DNA from: Pseudomonas sp. ISL-84 | Lineage (GTDB): Bacteria; Bacillota; Bacilli; Bacillales; Cytobacillaceae | DNA length: 61,316 nucleotides | Direction of reading: 5' to 3' | Assembly: GCA_018613035.1 (NCBI GenBank) | Contig: JAGGRA010000060.1 | Location: 1 to 61,316, forward strand | Program-made: the position numbers and the translations under genes | In this document: positions 18,274 to 27,414 of the stretch, piece by piece | Position numbering within the stretch: the first letter of the stretch is position 1 | Layout: every line of letters starts with the position of its first letter | Notes under the pieces: model-generated | Database searches by the model: none | Seen by the model: only the letters and a program-made list of their open reading frames with translations | What the model was told of the DNA's origin: nothing

Positions 18274-20034
18274 ATGGAAGAAACTGAGCTATCCATTATT
18301 ATAGGCGGCCAGCAAGGAGAGGGTATTGAAAGTGTTGGTGAAATCTTAGCAAAGGCTATGAGCAGAATAGGATACCATCTTTTTGGAGCGAGAAGTTTTT
18401 CATCACGTATTAAAGGTGGCCATACGGATTTTAATCTCAGAATTAGTAAGGTTCAGGTATTTAACAATTCGGAAGATTTGGATATCATTATAGCCTTTGA
18501 TGAAGATACGATCAGTCTTCATCAGCAATCGCTCAAAGCTAATGGAATCATCTTGTGTGATCCAAAGACAGTAAATATTAATAATATTAACCTCGGCAAG
18601 GAAATTCGGTATCACGAAATTCCCTTAACCCAGTTAGCAGCAGAGCTTGGAAGTCAAATTATGAAAAACATTATTGCTGTCGGTGCTGCATGTTCATTAT
18701 TGAACCAGCCCATAGAAGAATTTGAAACAGCCATAAAGGAACAGTTTGAAAAAAAGGGAAAGTCAATAATCGAAAATAACCTGGGTGCTTTGCGCAAAGG
18801 GTACCAATATGCAAAGGAAGTAATTGAAGTCCATTTTCCGATTGAAAAAGCGACTTCCGGACAGCGTATTTTTATGTCTGGAAATGACGCTATTTCGCTA
18901 GGGGCTGTACTGGGAGGCTGTCGTTTCATGGCAGGTTATCCTATTACACCTGCTTCAGAAGTTCTTGAGAATTTAACCAGAATTATTCCTGAATACGGAG
19001 GAGTTGTTGTACAAACAGAAGATGAATTAGCAGCTATATCCATGGTTTTAGGTGCGGGCTATACAGGTGCCCGTGCAATGACTGCCACTGCAGGCCCTGG
19101 AGTTTCTTTAATGCAAGAGGCAATCGGACTTTCAGGTGCTGGGGAAATTCCTGTTGTAATAGTAGATTGTCAGCGGGGAGGTCCCAGCAGCGGTATGGCA
19201 ACTAAGTTTGAACAGAGTGATCTAAATGCTATGTTTTCAGGTACACATGGTGAATCACCCAGGATTATCCTATCTCCGAGTACCGTTTTAGAGGCATTTA
19301 CGGATATGCCCAAAGCGTTTAATTTAGCTGAAAAATTTCAGTGTCCTGTTTTTGTTGCCTCGGATTTGATGCTGGCAACTTCAAAACAAACTTTTGATTT
19401 CCAAGAGGTAAACGAAATAGAAATTGATCGTGGAAAATTAGCCGGCGATTTAGAGCTTTTTGAAAATGAAAAAGCTTTTTACGAGCGGTTTGCAATAACT
19501 GAGGATGGTATAACTCCAAGAAGTATACCTGGTCAAAAGAAAGGAATGCATCATGTGACTGGCATCGAACATGGGCCATCAGGACATCCCAGTGAAAATC
19601 CCAACAACAGGAAAGAGCAAATGGACAAAAGAAAAAGGAAATTAGAAAATGTTCCTCTAGATCAATCAATTAAATATGAAGGAAGTCAACATCCTGATAT
19701 ATTGTTAATTGGTTTTGGATCTACATATGGAGTAATTCATGAAGCCAGGAAAAAAATGCACAGTTCAGGGATTGAAGTTGGACATGCGCATATACGCATG
19801 CTTCAGCCCTTAGCAAAAGATGAACTAACAAATTATACAGGACTTGCTAAAAAAGTGTTTATAATAGAACAAAATTCAACGGGACAGTTAGCGAATATAA
19901 TTAAACAAAAGGTAGCCATTCATTCTAAAGTACACAGCATTTTAAAATATAATGGTATTCCCATCAAGACTTCAGAAATTATTACTTACATTCACAATCA
20001 TTTTGATGTGTCTAGTAATAAGGAGCTGGTATAA
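18274..20034 (+). CDS. korA: 2-oxoacid:ferredoxin oxidoreductase, alpha subunit (gamma-alpha fusion)
   Basis: This 586-residue subunit of a two-subunit 2-oxoacid:acceptor oxidoreductase has an N-terminal gamma domain (GGQQGEGIESVGEILAKA near residue 8, then RIKGGHTDFNLRIS). The alpha pyrimidine-binding domain carries the YPITPASEV signature near residue 225. With KorB it decarboxylates a 2-oxoacid, probably 2-oxoglutarate, to the acyl-CoA and reduces ferredoxin. The next gene starts 2 nt after this stop. No dedicated ferredoxin is adjacent, although a Rieske protein is encoded upstream. Confidence 0.92.
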   Translation: MEETELSIIIGGQQGEGIESVGEILAKAMSRIGYHLFGARSFSSRIKGGHTDFNLRISKVQVFNNSEDLDIIIAFDEDTISLHQQSLKANGIILCDPKTVNINNINLGKEIRYHEIPLTQLAAELGSQIMKNIIAVGAACSLLNQPIEEFETAIKEQFEKKGKSIIENNLGALRKGYQYAKEVIEVHFPIEKATSGQRIFMSGNDAISLGAVLGGCRFMAGYPITPASEVLENLTRIIPEYGGVVVQTEDELAAISMVLGAGYTGARAMTATAGPGVSLMQEAIGLSGAGEIPVVIVDCQRGGPSSGMATKFEQSDLNAMFSGTHGESPRIILSPSTVLEAFTDMPKAFNLAEKFQCPVFVASDLMLATSKQTFDFQEVNEIEIDRGKLAGDLELFENEKAFYERFAITEDGITPRSIPGQKKGMHHVTGIEHGPSGHPSENPNNRKEQMDKRKRKLENVPLDQSIKYEGSQHPDILLIGFGSTYGVIHEARKKMHSSGIEVGHAHIRMLQPLAKDELTNYTGLAKKVFIIEQNSTGQLANIIKQKVAIHSKVHSILKYNGIPIKTSEIITYIHNHFDVSSNKELV

Positions 20035-20036
20035 AT

Positions 20037-20903
20037 ATGACAACTCTAAAAGATTATCGAGTAGATATTAAGCCTAATTGGTGTCCAGGCTGTGGAGACT
20101 TTTCTGTCTTAGCAGCAATTCAAAGGGCAGCAGTCAACTTGAAAATTGAGCCTGAAGATTTTGTCCTTCAATCCGGTATTGGCTGTTCTGGAAGAATATC
20201 AGGCTACCTAAATGTTTATGGAATGCATTCTATGCACGGACGTGCATTAGGACTGGCTCAAGGTGTGAAATTAGCTAATAAGAATTTAACAGTTGTCTGT
20301 GCAGGTGGAGATGGAGACGGATTTGGAATTGGACTTAATCATTTTGTTCACGCAGCCCGTCGAAACATCGATATAACATATATTGTAATGGATAACCAAA
20401 TTTATGGACTAACCAAAGGACAAATGTCACCTACAAGCCCTAAAGGCTTCTTAACAAAGTCTACTCCAGAGGGAAATCCGGAAAGTCCAGTTTCTCCAAT
20501 ACATGTAGCCCTTTCCTCAAATGCTAGCTTTATCGCACAAGGGTTCTCAGGAAATTTAAAACAAATAACCTCATTAATTGAACAAGGCATCCAGCATAAA
20601 GGTTTTTCTTTCATCAATATATTTAGTCCTTGCGTAACATTTAATAAAGTATTTACGTATGACTGGTTTAAACAGAATTTAATAAACCTAGACAATGAAA
20701 ATGACTACGATGTGTCAAACCGAAGTTTGGCTTTTGAAAAAGTTGAGCAAACAAATGGGTTTATTACAGGTGTCATTTACCGGAAAGAGCGAAAGGAATT
20801 TACTGAGTCACTACCAGGGAATTCAGGCAAATCGAGTTTAATTGACCAAAATTTATCGGTTAACAAAAGCGATATTCACAATCTATTGAGTAGATATATG
20901 TAA
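20037..20903 (+). CDS. korB: 2-oxoacid:ferredoxin oxidoreductase, beta subunit
   Basis: This 288-residue TPP-binding subunit has WCPGCGDFS with Cys16 and Cys19 (two [4Fe-4S] ligands), a further Cys50 in IGCSGRISGY, the TPP motif GDGDGFGIGLNH (from residue 91) and VMDNQIYGLTKGQ. The ATG is 2 nt past the korA stop, so the two are translationally coupled. The pair makes a KorAB-type enzyme, commonly used for 2-oxoglutarate in aerobic Bacilli that keep such a system. A terminator follows at 20947. Confidence 0.93.
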   Translation: MTTLKDYRVDIKPNWCPGCGDFSVLAAIQRAAVNLKIEPEDFVLQSGIGCSGRISGYLNVYGMHSMHGRALGLAQGVKLANKNLTVVCAGGDGDGFGIGLNHFVHAARRNIDITYIVMDNQIYGLTKGQMSPTSPKGFLTKSTPEGNPESPVSPIHVALSSNASFIAQGFSGNLKQITSLIEQGIQHKGFSFINIFSPCVTFNKVFTYDWFKQNLINLDNENDYDVSNRSLAFEKVEQTNGFITGVIYRKERKEFTESLPGNSGKSSLIDQNLSVNKSDIHNLLSRYM

Positions 20904-20946
20904 GATTATCAATTGCACATACCACATCAAACATTCGATACTAATT

Positions 20947-20980
20947 GTAAAGGGTCTTCATGACTCTTTACTTTTTTATT
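20947..20980 (+). terminator. Rho-independent terminator after korB
   Basis: GTAAAGGGTC pairs with GACTCTTTAC around a TTCAT loop, followed by CTTTTTT. It ends the korAB unit. Confidence 0.88.
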
Positions 20981-21020
20981 TTTATTGCTCTGTCAAAACT
21001 TATTGTTTTTTTAGCTTACT

Positions 21021-21170
21021 GTTGATTGGACCGGAACACACGAGATTTTCGCAAATGCTATCGCATTTCCTTCGTGCGGTGTTTACTCAGAGATGCTTAT
21101 TCAAAGCCCTGCGACCCAGGCGGAGCGTCGGACCGCCCAAAGAAAGGGAGTACCTACAGTGAAAATCAAC
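21021..21170 (+). repeat. Dispersed palindromic repeat, copy 2
   Basis: It starts GTTGATTGGACCGGAA and ends GAAAATCAAC, with an internal ATTTCCTTCGTGC and ATGCTTATTCAA shared with the copies at 49783 and 59038. The ends are inverted repeats, so the transcript could fold into one long hairpin. No coding frame is present. Confidence 0.8.
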
Positions 21171-21273
21171 ATTCAGATTTAACAGATCCATTTTAACCAA
21201 GAACAAATATTAGGAGCATTTATAAAGAAATAGGAATCGACATTAAAAATCTTTAGAATATTCATAATAATTA

Positions 21274-21302
21274 TTGAAATTGCGGATTGGATACAGTATC
21301 CT
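21274..21302 (+). promoter_or_regulatory. SigmaA-like promoter with overlapping palindrome before the HMG-CoA lyase operon
   Basis: TTGAAA (21274-21279) and TATCCT (21297-21302) are 17 bp apart. The palindrome GGATACAGTATCC (21289-21301) covers the -10 and would suit a repressor operator. The repressor is unknown, and the palindrome has no second clear copy in the window. Confidence 0.5.
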
Positions 21303-21352
21303 ATTTATATAAAGCTAAGATTTTTCCAACAAATTAATGGGGGAATAATGCT

Positions 21353-22276
21353 ATGAAGCTAGTAAATGAAGTAACGATTTATGAAGTCGGTCTCCGGGAT
21401 GGACTTCAGCTTGAGTCAAAAGTCTTAACAGTTGAAGAGAAGCTGGATATCTTTACTTTATTTAGGGAAGCCAATGTGTCCGAAGTTGAATTTGGTTCTT
21501 TTGTTCATCCAAAGTTAGTGCCGCAAATGGCGAACACTTCGAATTTTTATGCCCATATCCAACAATATGAACAAGAGATGGAGCTTGTTGCGCTTGTCCC
21601 TAATTTAAAGGGACTTGAAATTGCAAAAGAGAATGGTGTGAAGTCTGTTAATTATGTTTTATCGGCGAGTAATACGCATAATCAGCAAAATGTACGCCAA
21701 ACAACAGAAGAATCACTGAACAGCTTTAAAATCTTGTCCCAATTTGCATCTGAGAATGCTATCGCTTTAAACGTTACAGTTGCCACTTCATTTGGCTGTC
21801 CATTTGAAGGAACGGTCCCCCAGAAACGCATCATGAATATAGTAGACACCCTCCTTTTACATAACATTAAAAGAATTACACTTGCAGATACAACTGGTAT
21901 GGCTAATCCCAGGCAGGTTTATGAATTAACAAAAGAAGTTGTAAATGAATGGAGAAACTTTGAATTTGGCTGCCATTTTCACAATACAAGGGGAATGGGG
22001 CTTGCGAATGTTCTGGCCGGAATGGAAGCGGGAATTACTATGTATGATGCCTCCATTGGCGGAATTGGCGGCTGCCCATTTGCTCCTGGTGCAACAGGAA
22101 ATGTTAGTACAGAAGATGTTGTACACATGCTGGAGGAGATGGGTGTTAAAACGTCTATTGATCTGGATACATTAATACAGGCTTCTCATAGATTGAAAGA
22201 AATACTTGGCCATGATTTACCGGGGCAAGTTGCGAAGGCAGGAAAGAGCTCCCGAAAATATCCGGTGCCAAGTTAG
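21353..22276 (+). CDS. Hydroxymethylglutaryl-CoA lyase family protein
   Basis: This 307-residue DRE-TIM metallolyase carries the active-site Arg in EVGLRDGLQ, metal ligands in GCHFHNTRG and the catalytic Cys loop GGIGGCPFAPGATGN. HMG-CoA lyase cleaves 3-hydroxy-3-methylglutaryl-CoA to acetyl-CoA and acetoacetate. It is the first gene of a run with enoyl-CoA hydratase, acyl-CoA dehydrogenase and CoA-transferase. No biotin carboxylase gene is present in the run, so the pathway may enter from a diacid rather than from leucine. The start is the ATG after TGGGGGAAT. Confidence 0.9.
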   Translation: MKLVNEVTIYEVGLRDGLQLESKVLTVEEKLDIFTLFREANVSEVEFGSFVHPKLVPQMANTSNFYAHIQQYEQEMELVALVPNLKGLEIAKENGVKSVNYVLSASNTHNQQNVRQTTEESLNSFKILSQFASENAIALNVTVATSFGCPFEGTVPQKRIMNIVDTLLLHNIKRITLADTTGMANPRQVYELTKEVVNEWRNFEFGCHFHNTRGMGLANVLAGMEAGITMYDASIGGIGGCPFAPGATGNVSTEDVVHMLEEMGVKTSIDLDTLIQASHRLKEILGHDLPGQVAKAGKSSRKYPVPS

Positions 22277-22309
22277 CATTCATACTAATTGATTGAAGGG
22301 ATGAGTTAC

Positions 22310-23110
22310 ATGTTAGTACAAACCTATGAAACGATAAAAATTGAAAACCCGGATCAGCAGCAAGGCATTGCTCTATTGACGTTAAACCGCCCTGATTCCA
22401 TGAACGCCTTGAATACAAAAATGGCATTGGAATTAATCGAAGCTCTGGATGAATTAAAATATGATGAAAATGTCAGAGTTTTAATTATTACAGGTGCTGG
22501 CACAAAGAGCTTTTGTGTAGGAGCTGACCTAAAAGAGCGGAATGGTATGTCTCAAAAGGATTGGAAAAAACAGCATGATTATTTTGAACAAGTGACTGAG
22601 AAAATCCGTGAATTTCCATATCCGGTAATCGGCGCTGTAAATGGCTATGCATTGGGAGGAGGAATGGAAATTGCGCTAAGCTGTGATATTAGAACAGCTG
22701 CACCACAGGCAGGGATGGGACTGCCTGAAGTAAAATTAGGCCTTATACCTGGAATCGGCGGTACCCAGCTGCTTGCCCGTATCCTCCCAATAGGTTTGGC
22801 AAAGGAAATGCTTTTCACAGGCAAACGAATTACTGCTGAAGAAGGGAAGCAATTAGCATTGATCAATCATGTTTTTTCAGCTGAAACGCTGATAGAGGAA
22901 ACGGTTAAACTTGCAGAGAGCATCGCTGCGAATGCGCCACTTTCCCTTAAAGCTTTAAAGAAAGCTGTCAATAAAGGAACGGAAACAGATTTAGCAACTG
23001 GGCTTGTGCTCGAGCTGGAAGCTTACTATAAATGTGCAAACTCTGAAGATCGTTTGGAAGGCATCTATGCATTTAATGAAAAACGTCCACCGGAATGGAA
23101 AGGGAAGTAA
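22310..23110 (+). CDS. Enoyl-CoA hydratase/isomerase family protein
   Basis: This 266-residue crotonase has the oxyanion-hole glycines in SFCVGADLK and NGYALGGGMEIALSCD. The two catalytic glutamates lie in GGMEIALS and GLPEVKLGLIPGIGG. Next to an HMG-CoA lyase, the likely reaction is hydration of a 3-methylglutaconyl-CoA-like ester. The ATG at 22310 is preferred, with GAAGGGATGAG as ribosome site; in-frame ATG 22301 and TTG 22289 lie upstream but fit the site less well. It follows the lyase gene after about 30 bp. Confidence 0.9.
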   Translation: MLVQTYETIKIENPDQQQGIALLTLNRPDSMNALNTKMALELIEALDELKYDENVRVLIITGAGTKSFCVGADLKERNGMSQKDWKKQHDYFEQVTEKIREFPYPVIGAVNGYALGGGMEIALSCDIRTAAPQAGMGLPEVKLGLIPGIGGTQLLARILPIGLAKEMLFTGKRITAEEGKQLALINHVFSAETLIEETVKLAESIAANAPLSLKALKKAVNKGTETDLATGLVLELEAYYKCANSEDRLEGIYAFNEKRPPEWKGK

Positions 23111-23216
23111 AGAAAACCTTTTACCATAAGCTGTTTTAGTACTTTGTAATTGAAGTGAACTCAACTGGCAAGTTTAATAGAGTTAACCAAAAAAATATCA
23201 TTTGGAGGCAGTAAAG

Positions 23217-24386
23217 ATGACAAATACAAAAACAATGGAAAATACCGAACACGAAATGATCCGAAAAAGCGTTCGCACTTTATGTGAGCGCTTTCCTGAG
23301 GAATATTGGAGAGATACTGATGAGAGAGATGCCTATCCGACCGCTTTTGTTAAGGCCCTAACCGATGAGGGCTGGCTGTCTGTTCTCATTCCTGAAGAAT
23401 ATGGCGGAGCAGGCCTGGGAATGAAAGAAGCAGGAATCATTTTAGAGGAGATCAATCGTTCTGGCGGAAATGCAGGTGCTTGCCATGCACAAATGTATAC
23501 GATGGGGGCCTTGCTGCGTCACGGAAACGAGGAGCAAAAGCAAAGATTTCTTCCCAAAATTGCAAGCGGTGAATTGAGGCTTCAAGCTTTTGGTATTACT
23601 GAACCAACAGCAGGCAGTGATACCACAAGCATTCAAACATTTGCAGAGAGAAAGGGAGACAAATATATCGTACATGGCCAAAAGATTTGGACCTCCCGTG
23701 CCGAGCATTCTGATTTAATGATGCTTTTGGCGAGAACAACTCCGAAAGACCAGGTGCAAAAGAAAACGGACGGTTTAAGCCTCTTTATCCTTGATATGAA
23801 GGAGCAGGCAGATAAGATAGATATTCGCCCAATTGATACCATGATCAATCACGCGACCACTGAAGTCTTTTTTGAAGGGGCCGAAATTCCGGTCGAGAAC
23901 TTGATTGGCGAAGAAGGCAAGGGATTCAGATATGTATTGGGCGGTATGAATGCAGAACGTATATTAATAGCTTCTGAATCAATTGGGGATGGCATGTATT
24001 TCGTGGATAAATCCGTTCAATATGCCAATGAACGTGTTGTTTTTAATAGGCCAATCGGTCAAAACCAAGGTGTTCAATTCCCGATTTCAAGAGGTTACAT
24101 GGATATCCAGGCTGCAAAATTAATGAGGGACAAAGCAGCAGAAATGTTTGATGCAGGAGTTGATTGCGGTGCAGAAGCGAATATGGCAAAATACCTTGCT
24201 TCTGAAGCTACTTGGCGTGCCGCAAATGCAGCCATGGACACATATGGCGGATATGGCTTTGCAAAAGAGTACAATATTGAAAGAAAGTTTAGGGAAGCAA
24301 GATTGTTTATCGTAGCGCCAATTTCTAATAATTTGGTTGTGAGCTTTGTAGGCCAGCATGTTCTTGGTTTGCCGCGATCTTATTAA
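23217..24386 (+). CDS. Acyl-CoA dehydrogenase, branched-substrate type by residue placement
   Basis: This 389-residue FAD-dependent acyl-CoA dehydrogenase has AFGITEPTAGSDTTSIQTFA, GQKIWTSRAEH and GEEGKGFRYVLGGMNAERIL. The usual C-terminal catalytic Glu (YEGT) is absent; the equivalent segment reads RLFIVAPISNNLV. Glu247 in NAERILIA sits where isovaleryl-CoA dehydrogenase keeps its base, which would suit a 3-methyl-branched substrate. The ATG at 23217 lies 8 nt after GGAGG. It is likely to desaturate the CoA ester made by the next gene's transferase. Confidence 0.9.
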   Translation: MTNTKTMENTEHEMIRKSVRTLCERFPEEYWRDTDERDAYPTAFVKALTDEGWLSVLIPEEYGGAGLGMKEAGIILEEINRSGGNAGACHAQMYTMGALLRHGNEEQKQRFLPKIASGELRLQAFGITEPTAGSDTTSIQTFAERKGDKYIVHGQKIWTSRAEHSDLMMLLARTTPKDQVQKKTDGLSLFILDMKEQADKIDIRPIDTMINHATTEVFFEGAEIPVENLIGEEGKGFRYVLGGMNAERILIASESIGDGMYFVDKSVQYANERVVFNRPIGQNQGVQFPISRGYMDIQAAKLMRDKAAEMFDAGVDCGAEANMAKYLASEATWRAANAAMDTYGGYGFAKEYNIERKFREARLFIVAPISNNLVVSFVGQHVLGLPRSY

Positions 24387-24447
24387 TCAATTCAGAAATG
24401 AGGGCCTTAAATAGAAGGGCCCTCTCCTTAAAAAAGGGGGAGCCAGA

Positions 24448-25662
24448 ATGGCAGGACCGTTAACAGGTATAACAGTTGTAGATGTAACTACAAACATTTC
24501 CGGACCTAGTTTAACTATGATTCTCGCTGATTTAGGTGCTGAAATCATTAAAATTGAAAGGCCGGTTACTGGAGACGACTCAAGGGGGATGGGTCCCTTT
24601 TGGGAAGGAGAAGGCGTATATTTTCTCCATATTAATCGAAATAAAAATTCTATTGTTATAGATCTGAAGCAGGAGAAAGGCAGAAAAATTGTTTATGATC
24701 TGGTTGGAAAAGCTGATGTATTTGTTGAAAATTTCCGATATAAAAAAGCGGAAAACATGGGACTGGGATATGAGAAATTAAAAGAAATTAATCCTTCACT
24801 TGTTTATTGCTCCTTGTCTGCTTATGGACAGGAGGGACCTTTGCGTGAGAGATCAGGGTATGATGCGATCGCCCAAGCAGATTCTGGCATTATTGGCATT
24901 AATGGAGCAGAAGGTTCAGAGATTGCGAGGGTGCCAGTTTCGGTTCTTGATCAGGGAAGTGCGATGTGGGGAGCAATTGGTATTATCTCTGCACTCCTTC
25001 ATAAAGAAAAAACAGGCGAGGGCCAATTGGTCACAACTTCACTTTATGAAACAGGTGTCTTTTGGGTGGGCTACCATATGCTATCCTGGCTTGCAACCGG
25101 ACAGGAACCCAGGAAAAATGGTGCCGGCCATACTGCCTTTGCACCATATGGGGCTTTTTATGCCAGCGATGCACCTGTTATGATTGGAATATCGAATAAT
25201 TCCTTATTCAGGCGCTTATGCACTGTGCTTGGGAAAGAGGAATGGGTCACAGATCCGCGATATGAAACTAACCCCAAACGAGTTGAAAACCGTGAGAATT
25301 TAAGAGTGGCTATTGAAAATATTCTTCAATCCAAGCCTGCTGATGAATGGGTTGGACTTTTGGCAGCGGCTGGAGTACCAAGTTCAAAGGTGAAAAAGAT
25401 TTCAGAAGTTGTAGAGGATGAGCAAGCAGAAGCAATTAATATGTGGAAGAATGTCCCGCATACAAGTATCAAAGACTTCAAGCTGCCGCGGCTGCCTTTC
25501 GAGTTAAGTAATTCTTCTGCAGAGATTAATCAAGCTCCGCCTAAGCTTGGGGAGGATACGATAGACATTTTGGGAAAGCTTGGCTATGAAGAGGCGAAAA
25601 TTAAGGAACTGCTTAAAGATAAAACGATCCAAACTTCAGAAGAAAAAGCAGAATCTCGCTGA
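24448..25662 (+). CDS. Class III (CaiB/BaiF) CoA-transferase
   Basis: This 404-residue CoA-transferase starts PLTGITVVDVTTNISGPSLT and continues with LGAEIIKIERPVTGDDSRG and NRNKNSIVIDLK, all typical of the family. The aspartate in VSVLDQGSAM is the probable acyl-intermediate residue. Such enzymes move CoA from a donor such as succinyl-CoA to a free acid. Here it would activate the acid that the dehydrogenase, hydratase and lyase then break down. It begins after a GGGGGAG site and ends in a bidirectional terminator. Confidence 0.92.
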   Translation: MAGPLTGITVVDVTTNISGPSLTMILADLGAEIIKIERPVTGDDSRGMGPFWEGEGVYFLHINRNKNSIVIDLKQEKGRKIVYDLVGKADVFVENFRYKKAENMGLGYEKLKEINPSLVYCSLSAYGQEGPLRERSGYDAIAQADSGIIGINGAEGSEIARVPVSVLDQGSAMWGAIGIISALLHKEKTGEGQLVTTSLYETGVFWVGYHMLSWLATGQEPRKNGAGHTAFAPYGAFYASDAPVMIGISNNSLFRRLCTVLGKEEWVTDPRYETNPKRVENRENLRVAIENILQSKPADEWVGLLAAAGVPSSKVKKISEVVEDEQAEAINMWKNVPHTSIKDFKLPRLPFELSNSSAEINQAPPKLGEDTIDILGKLGYEEAKIKELLKDKTIQTSEEKAESR

Positions 25663-25687
25663 CTTAATAGAATTAATATGTAACTTT

Positions 25688-25722
25688 AAAAATCTCCCGG
25701 TTATAAAGCGGGAGATTTTTAA
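25688..25722 (+). terminator. Bidirectional terminator between convergent genes
   Basis: AAAAATCTCCCG and CGGGAGATTTTT form a strong stem with A and T runs on both sides. It serves the CoA-transferase gene and the convergent activator gene at 25743-27149. Confidence 0.92.
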
Positions 25723-25742
25723 ATATCTAAGGCTGTACCTCA

Positions 25743-27149
25743 TTAATCCTTAATATACTTTTGAATCTTTCTAAAAGCAGTAGATTGATTTATTCCCAGT
25801 GCCTCACCAACTTTATAGGAGCTTTTATATTTCTTATAAGCCTTAATGATTAATTGTTCTTCCAATTCTTCATGTGCTTGTTTTAATGGGCATATGTCAT
25901 TGATCTGGATAAGATATTGTGAGTCATCATTTCTGGAGTTTATGATCTTTTGTGGCAAATCTATCATTTGGATTTCATTTTTATCAGCAGTAACGACCAG
26001 GCGTTCCATCAGGTTTTCCAATTCTCTTACATTTCCTGGCCAATTATAGTTAATTAATTGATTCTCTGCTTCCAAAGAAAGATAGGTGGATGAACCGTAT
26101 TTTTTATTAAATTTATCTAAAAAATAATCCATTAAATAGGAAATATCCTCTTGCCTCGTTCTTAATGGGGGAATATAAATGGGTATGACATTCAATCTGT
26201 AGTATAAATCTTCTCTAAATGTACCTTCCTCCACCATTGATTCTAAGTTCTTATTAGTTGCAGCGATAATTCTTGTATTGATATGTACTGGTTTGGTACC
26301 CCCAAGCCGCTGAATTACATTATCTTGGAGAGCTTTTAAAAGCTTAACTTGCAGGTTAAGGGGCATTTCACCAATCTCGTCCAAAAATAAAGTGCCTCCA
26401 TCAGCTTCCTCAAATAATCCCTTTTTCCCTTCTTTATTTGCTCCTGTAAAAGCGCCGGACTCGTATCCAAAAAGTTCGGATTCAATGAGAGACTCTGGTA
26501 TTGCACCACAATTAACATGGATAAACGGCTGCTTACTTCTATTGCTTTTTTTATGTATTAAAGATACGATTACACCTTTTCCAACACCAGATTTTCCTGT
26601 AACAAGAACAGTGGAATCTACCTTCGCAATTTTATCTACCATTTTCACGATTTTACGCATATTAGGTGAAAAAGAGATAAATTCTTCCGGGTCTTTATTT
26701 TGAAATCTCCGCAGTTCTTCGAGTTCTTCTTGGAAACTCTCTAATAAATGTTCGGTCCGCTCAATCTTGTCACGAAGCTGTCTGATTTCGGTGAGGTCTC
26801 TGGAAGTAAAGATAATGAAGTCAATATTTCCTTCAGCATCAAGGGAGGGGTTCCCAATACAATGGATTGTATGGCCAGTTCTTGTTCTTTGAATCATAGA
26901 TACCCGTTCCTTCCGTTCTTTTACGATAGGAAATAGCGAAGGGGAAAACAGTCCCTTTCTGGCAAGCTCTTCAGTGTTTTTTCCTACTATTTCATTTGCT
27001 TTCATGCCATAAAATACTTCACCCGCCGGATTGACACGCAGTACTTTTCCATTGCCGTCAGTCACGAAGATCTCATCAAAACAGGTATTAATAATCGTTT
27101 CTAATTCATGATTTAAAGTCTTGTAAAGTGTAATCTCGCTTGCTTCCAT
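25743..27149 (-). CDS. PAS-domain sigma54-dependent activator of the aminotransferase operon
   Basis: This 468-residue enhancer-binding protein has a PAS domain (about 13-125), a coiled linker, an AAA+ domain with Walker A GKSGVGKG (185-192), GAFTGA (232-237) and Walker B LFLDEI (253-258), and a C-terminal Fis-type HTH (SYKVGEALGINQSTAFRKIQ). The ATG at 27149 lies behind GGAGGTGAATTG; a 48-residue in-frame extension would run through the regulatory region and is rejected. It is divergent from the aminotransferase gene, which has a sigma54 promoter and an inverted-repeat upstream site, so local activation in response to an amine or amino acid is likely. Confidence 0.94.
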   Translation of the reverse strand: MEASEITLYKTLNHELETIINTCFDEIFVTDGNGKVLRVNPAGEVFYGMKANEIVGKNTEELARKGLFSPSLFPIVKERKERVSMIQRTRTGHTIHCIGNPSLDAEGNIDFIIFTSRDLTEIRQLRDKIERTEHLLESFQEELEELRRFQNKDPEEFISFSPNMRKIVKMVDKIAKVDSTVLVTGKSGVGKGVIVSLIHKKSNRSKQPFIHVNCGAIPESLIESELFGYESGAFTGANKEGKKGLFEEADGGTLFLDEIGEMPLNLQVKLLKALQDNVIQRLGGTKPVHINTRIIAATNKNLESMVEEGTFREDLYYRLNVIPIYIPPLRTRQEDISYLMDYFLDKFNKKYGSSTYLSLEAENQLINYNWPGNVRELENLMERLVVTADKNEIQMIDLPQKIINSRNDDSQYLIQINDICPLKQAHEELEEQLIIKAYKKYKSSYKVGEALGINQSTAFRKIQKYIKD

Positions 27150-27252
27150 CAATTCACCTCCATTTTTAAATGAAGTTCTAATAACTGTTATTGAAATAAT
27201 AGCATAATAAGCAGACAGCAACAATTCATAATATTTAGAATAATGAATATAA

Positions 27253-27281
27253 TAATGCAGGGGTGCATTATTTGTAATGCA
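27253..27281 (+). promoter_or_regulatory. Upstream activator site for the sigma54 activator
   Basis: TAATGCA (27253-27259) and TGCATTA (27264-27270) form a perfect inverted repeat with a GGGG spacer. A third half-site TAATGCA follows at 27275-27281, so centres are roughly two helical turns apart. The site lies 65-90 bp upstream of the -24 element, a normal enhancer distance. Confidence 0.65.
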
Positions 27282-27344
27282 TGGAATCATCAAAAGTGAA
27301 TTTAAAGAATCATTGATTCTTCATCTAATGAACATATCTACTTT

Positions 27345-27360
27345 TGGCATAGAACTTGCA
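27345..27360 (+). promoter_or_regulatory. Sigma54 (-24/-12) promoter
   Basis: TTGGCAT-N5-TTGCA: TGGCAT at 27345-27350 and TTGCA at 27356-27360, with the spacing of the TGGCAC-N5-TTGCA consensus. It lies 55 bp before the aminotransferase ATG and faces it. This is the clearest sigma54 promoter in the window. Confidence 0.85.
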
Positions 27361-27414
27361 GAATACTTTTTAAGGACTTTTTTATTAATCATCTATTATA
27401 AGGAGGTATTCTTT

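Noticed and set aside
27277..27414. N-terminal extension of the aminotransferase
   Set aside because: It would be translated through the upstream activator site and the sigma54 promoter; the ATG at 27415 has an AGGAGGT site.
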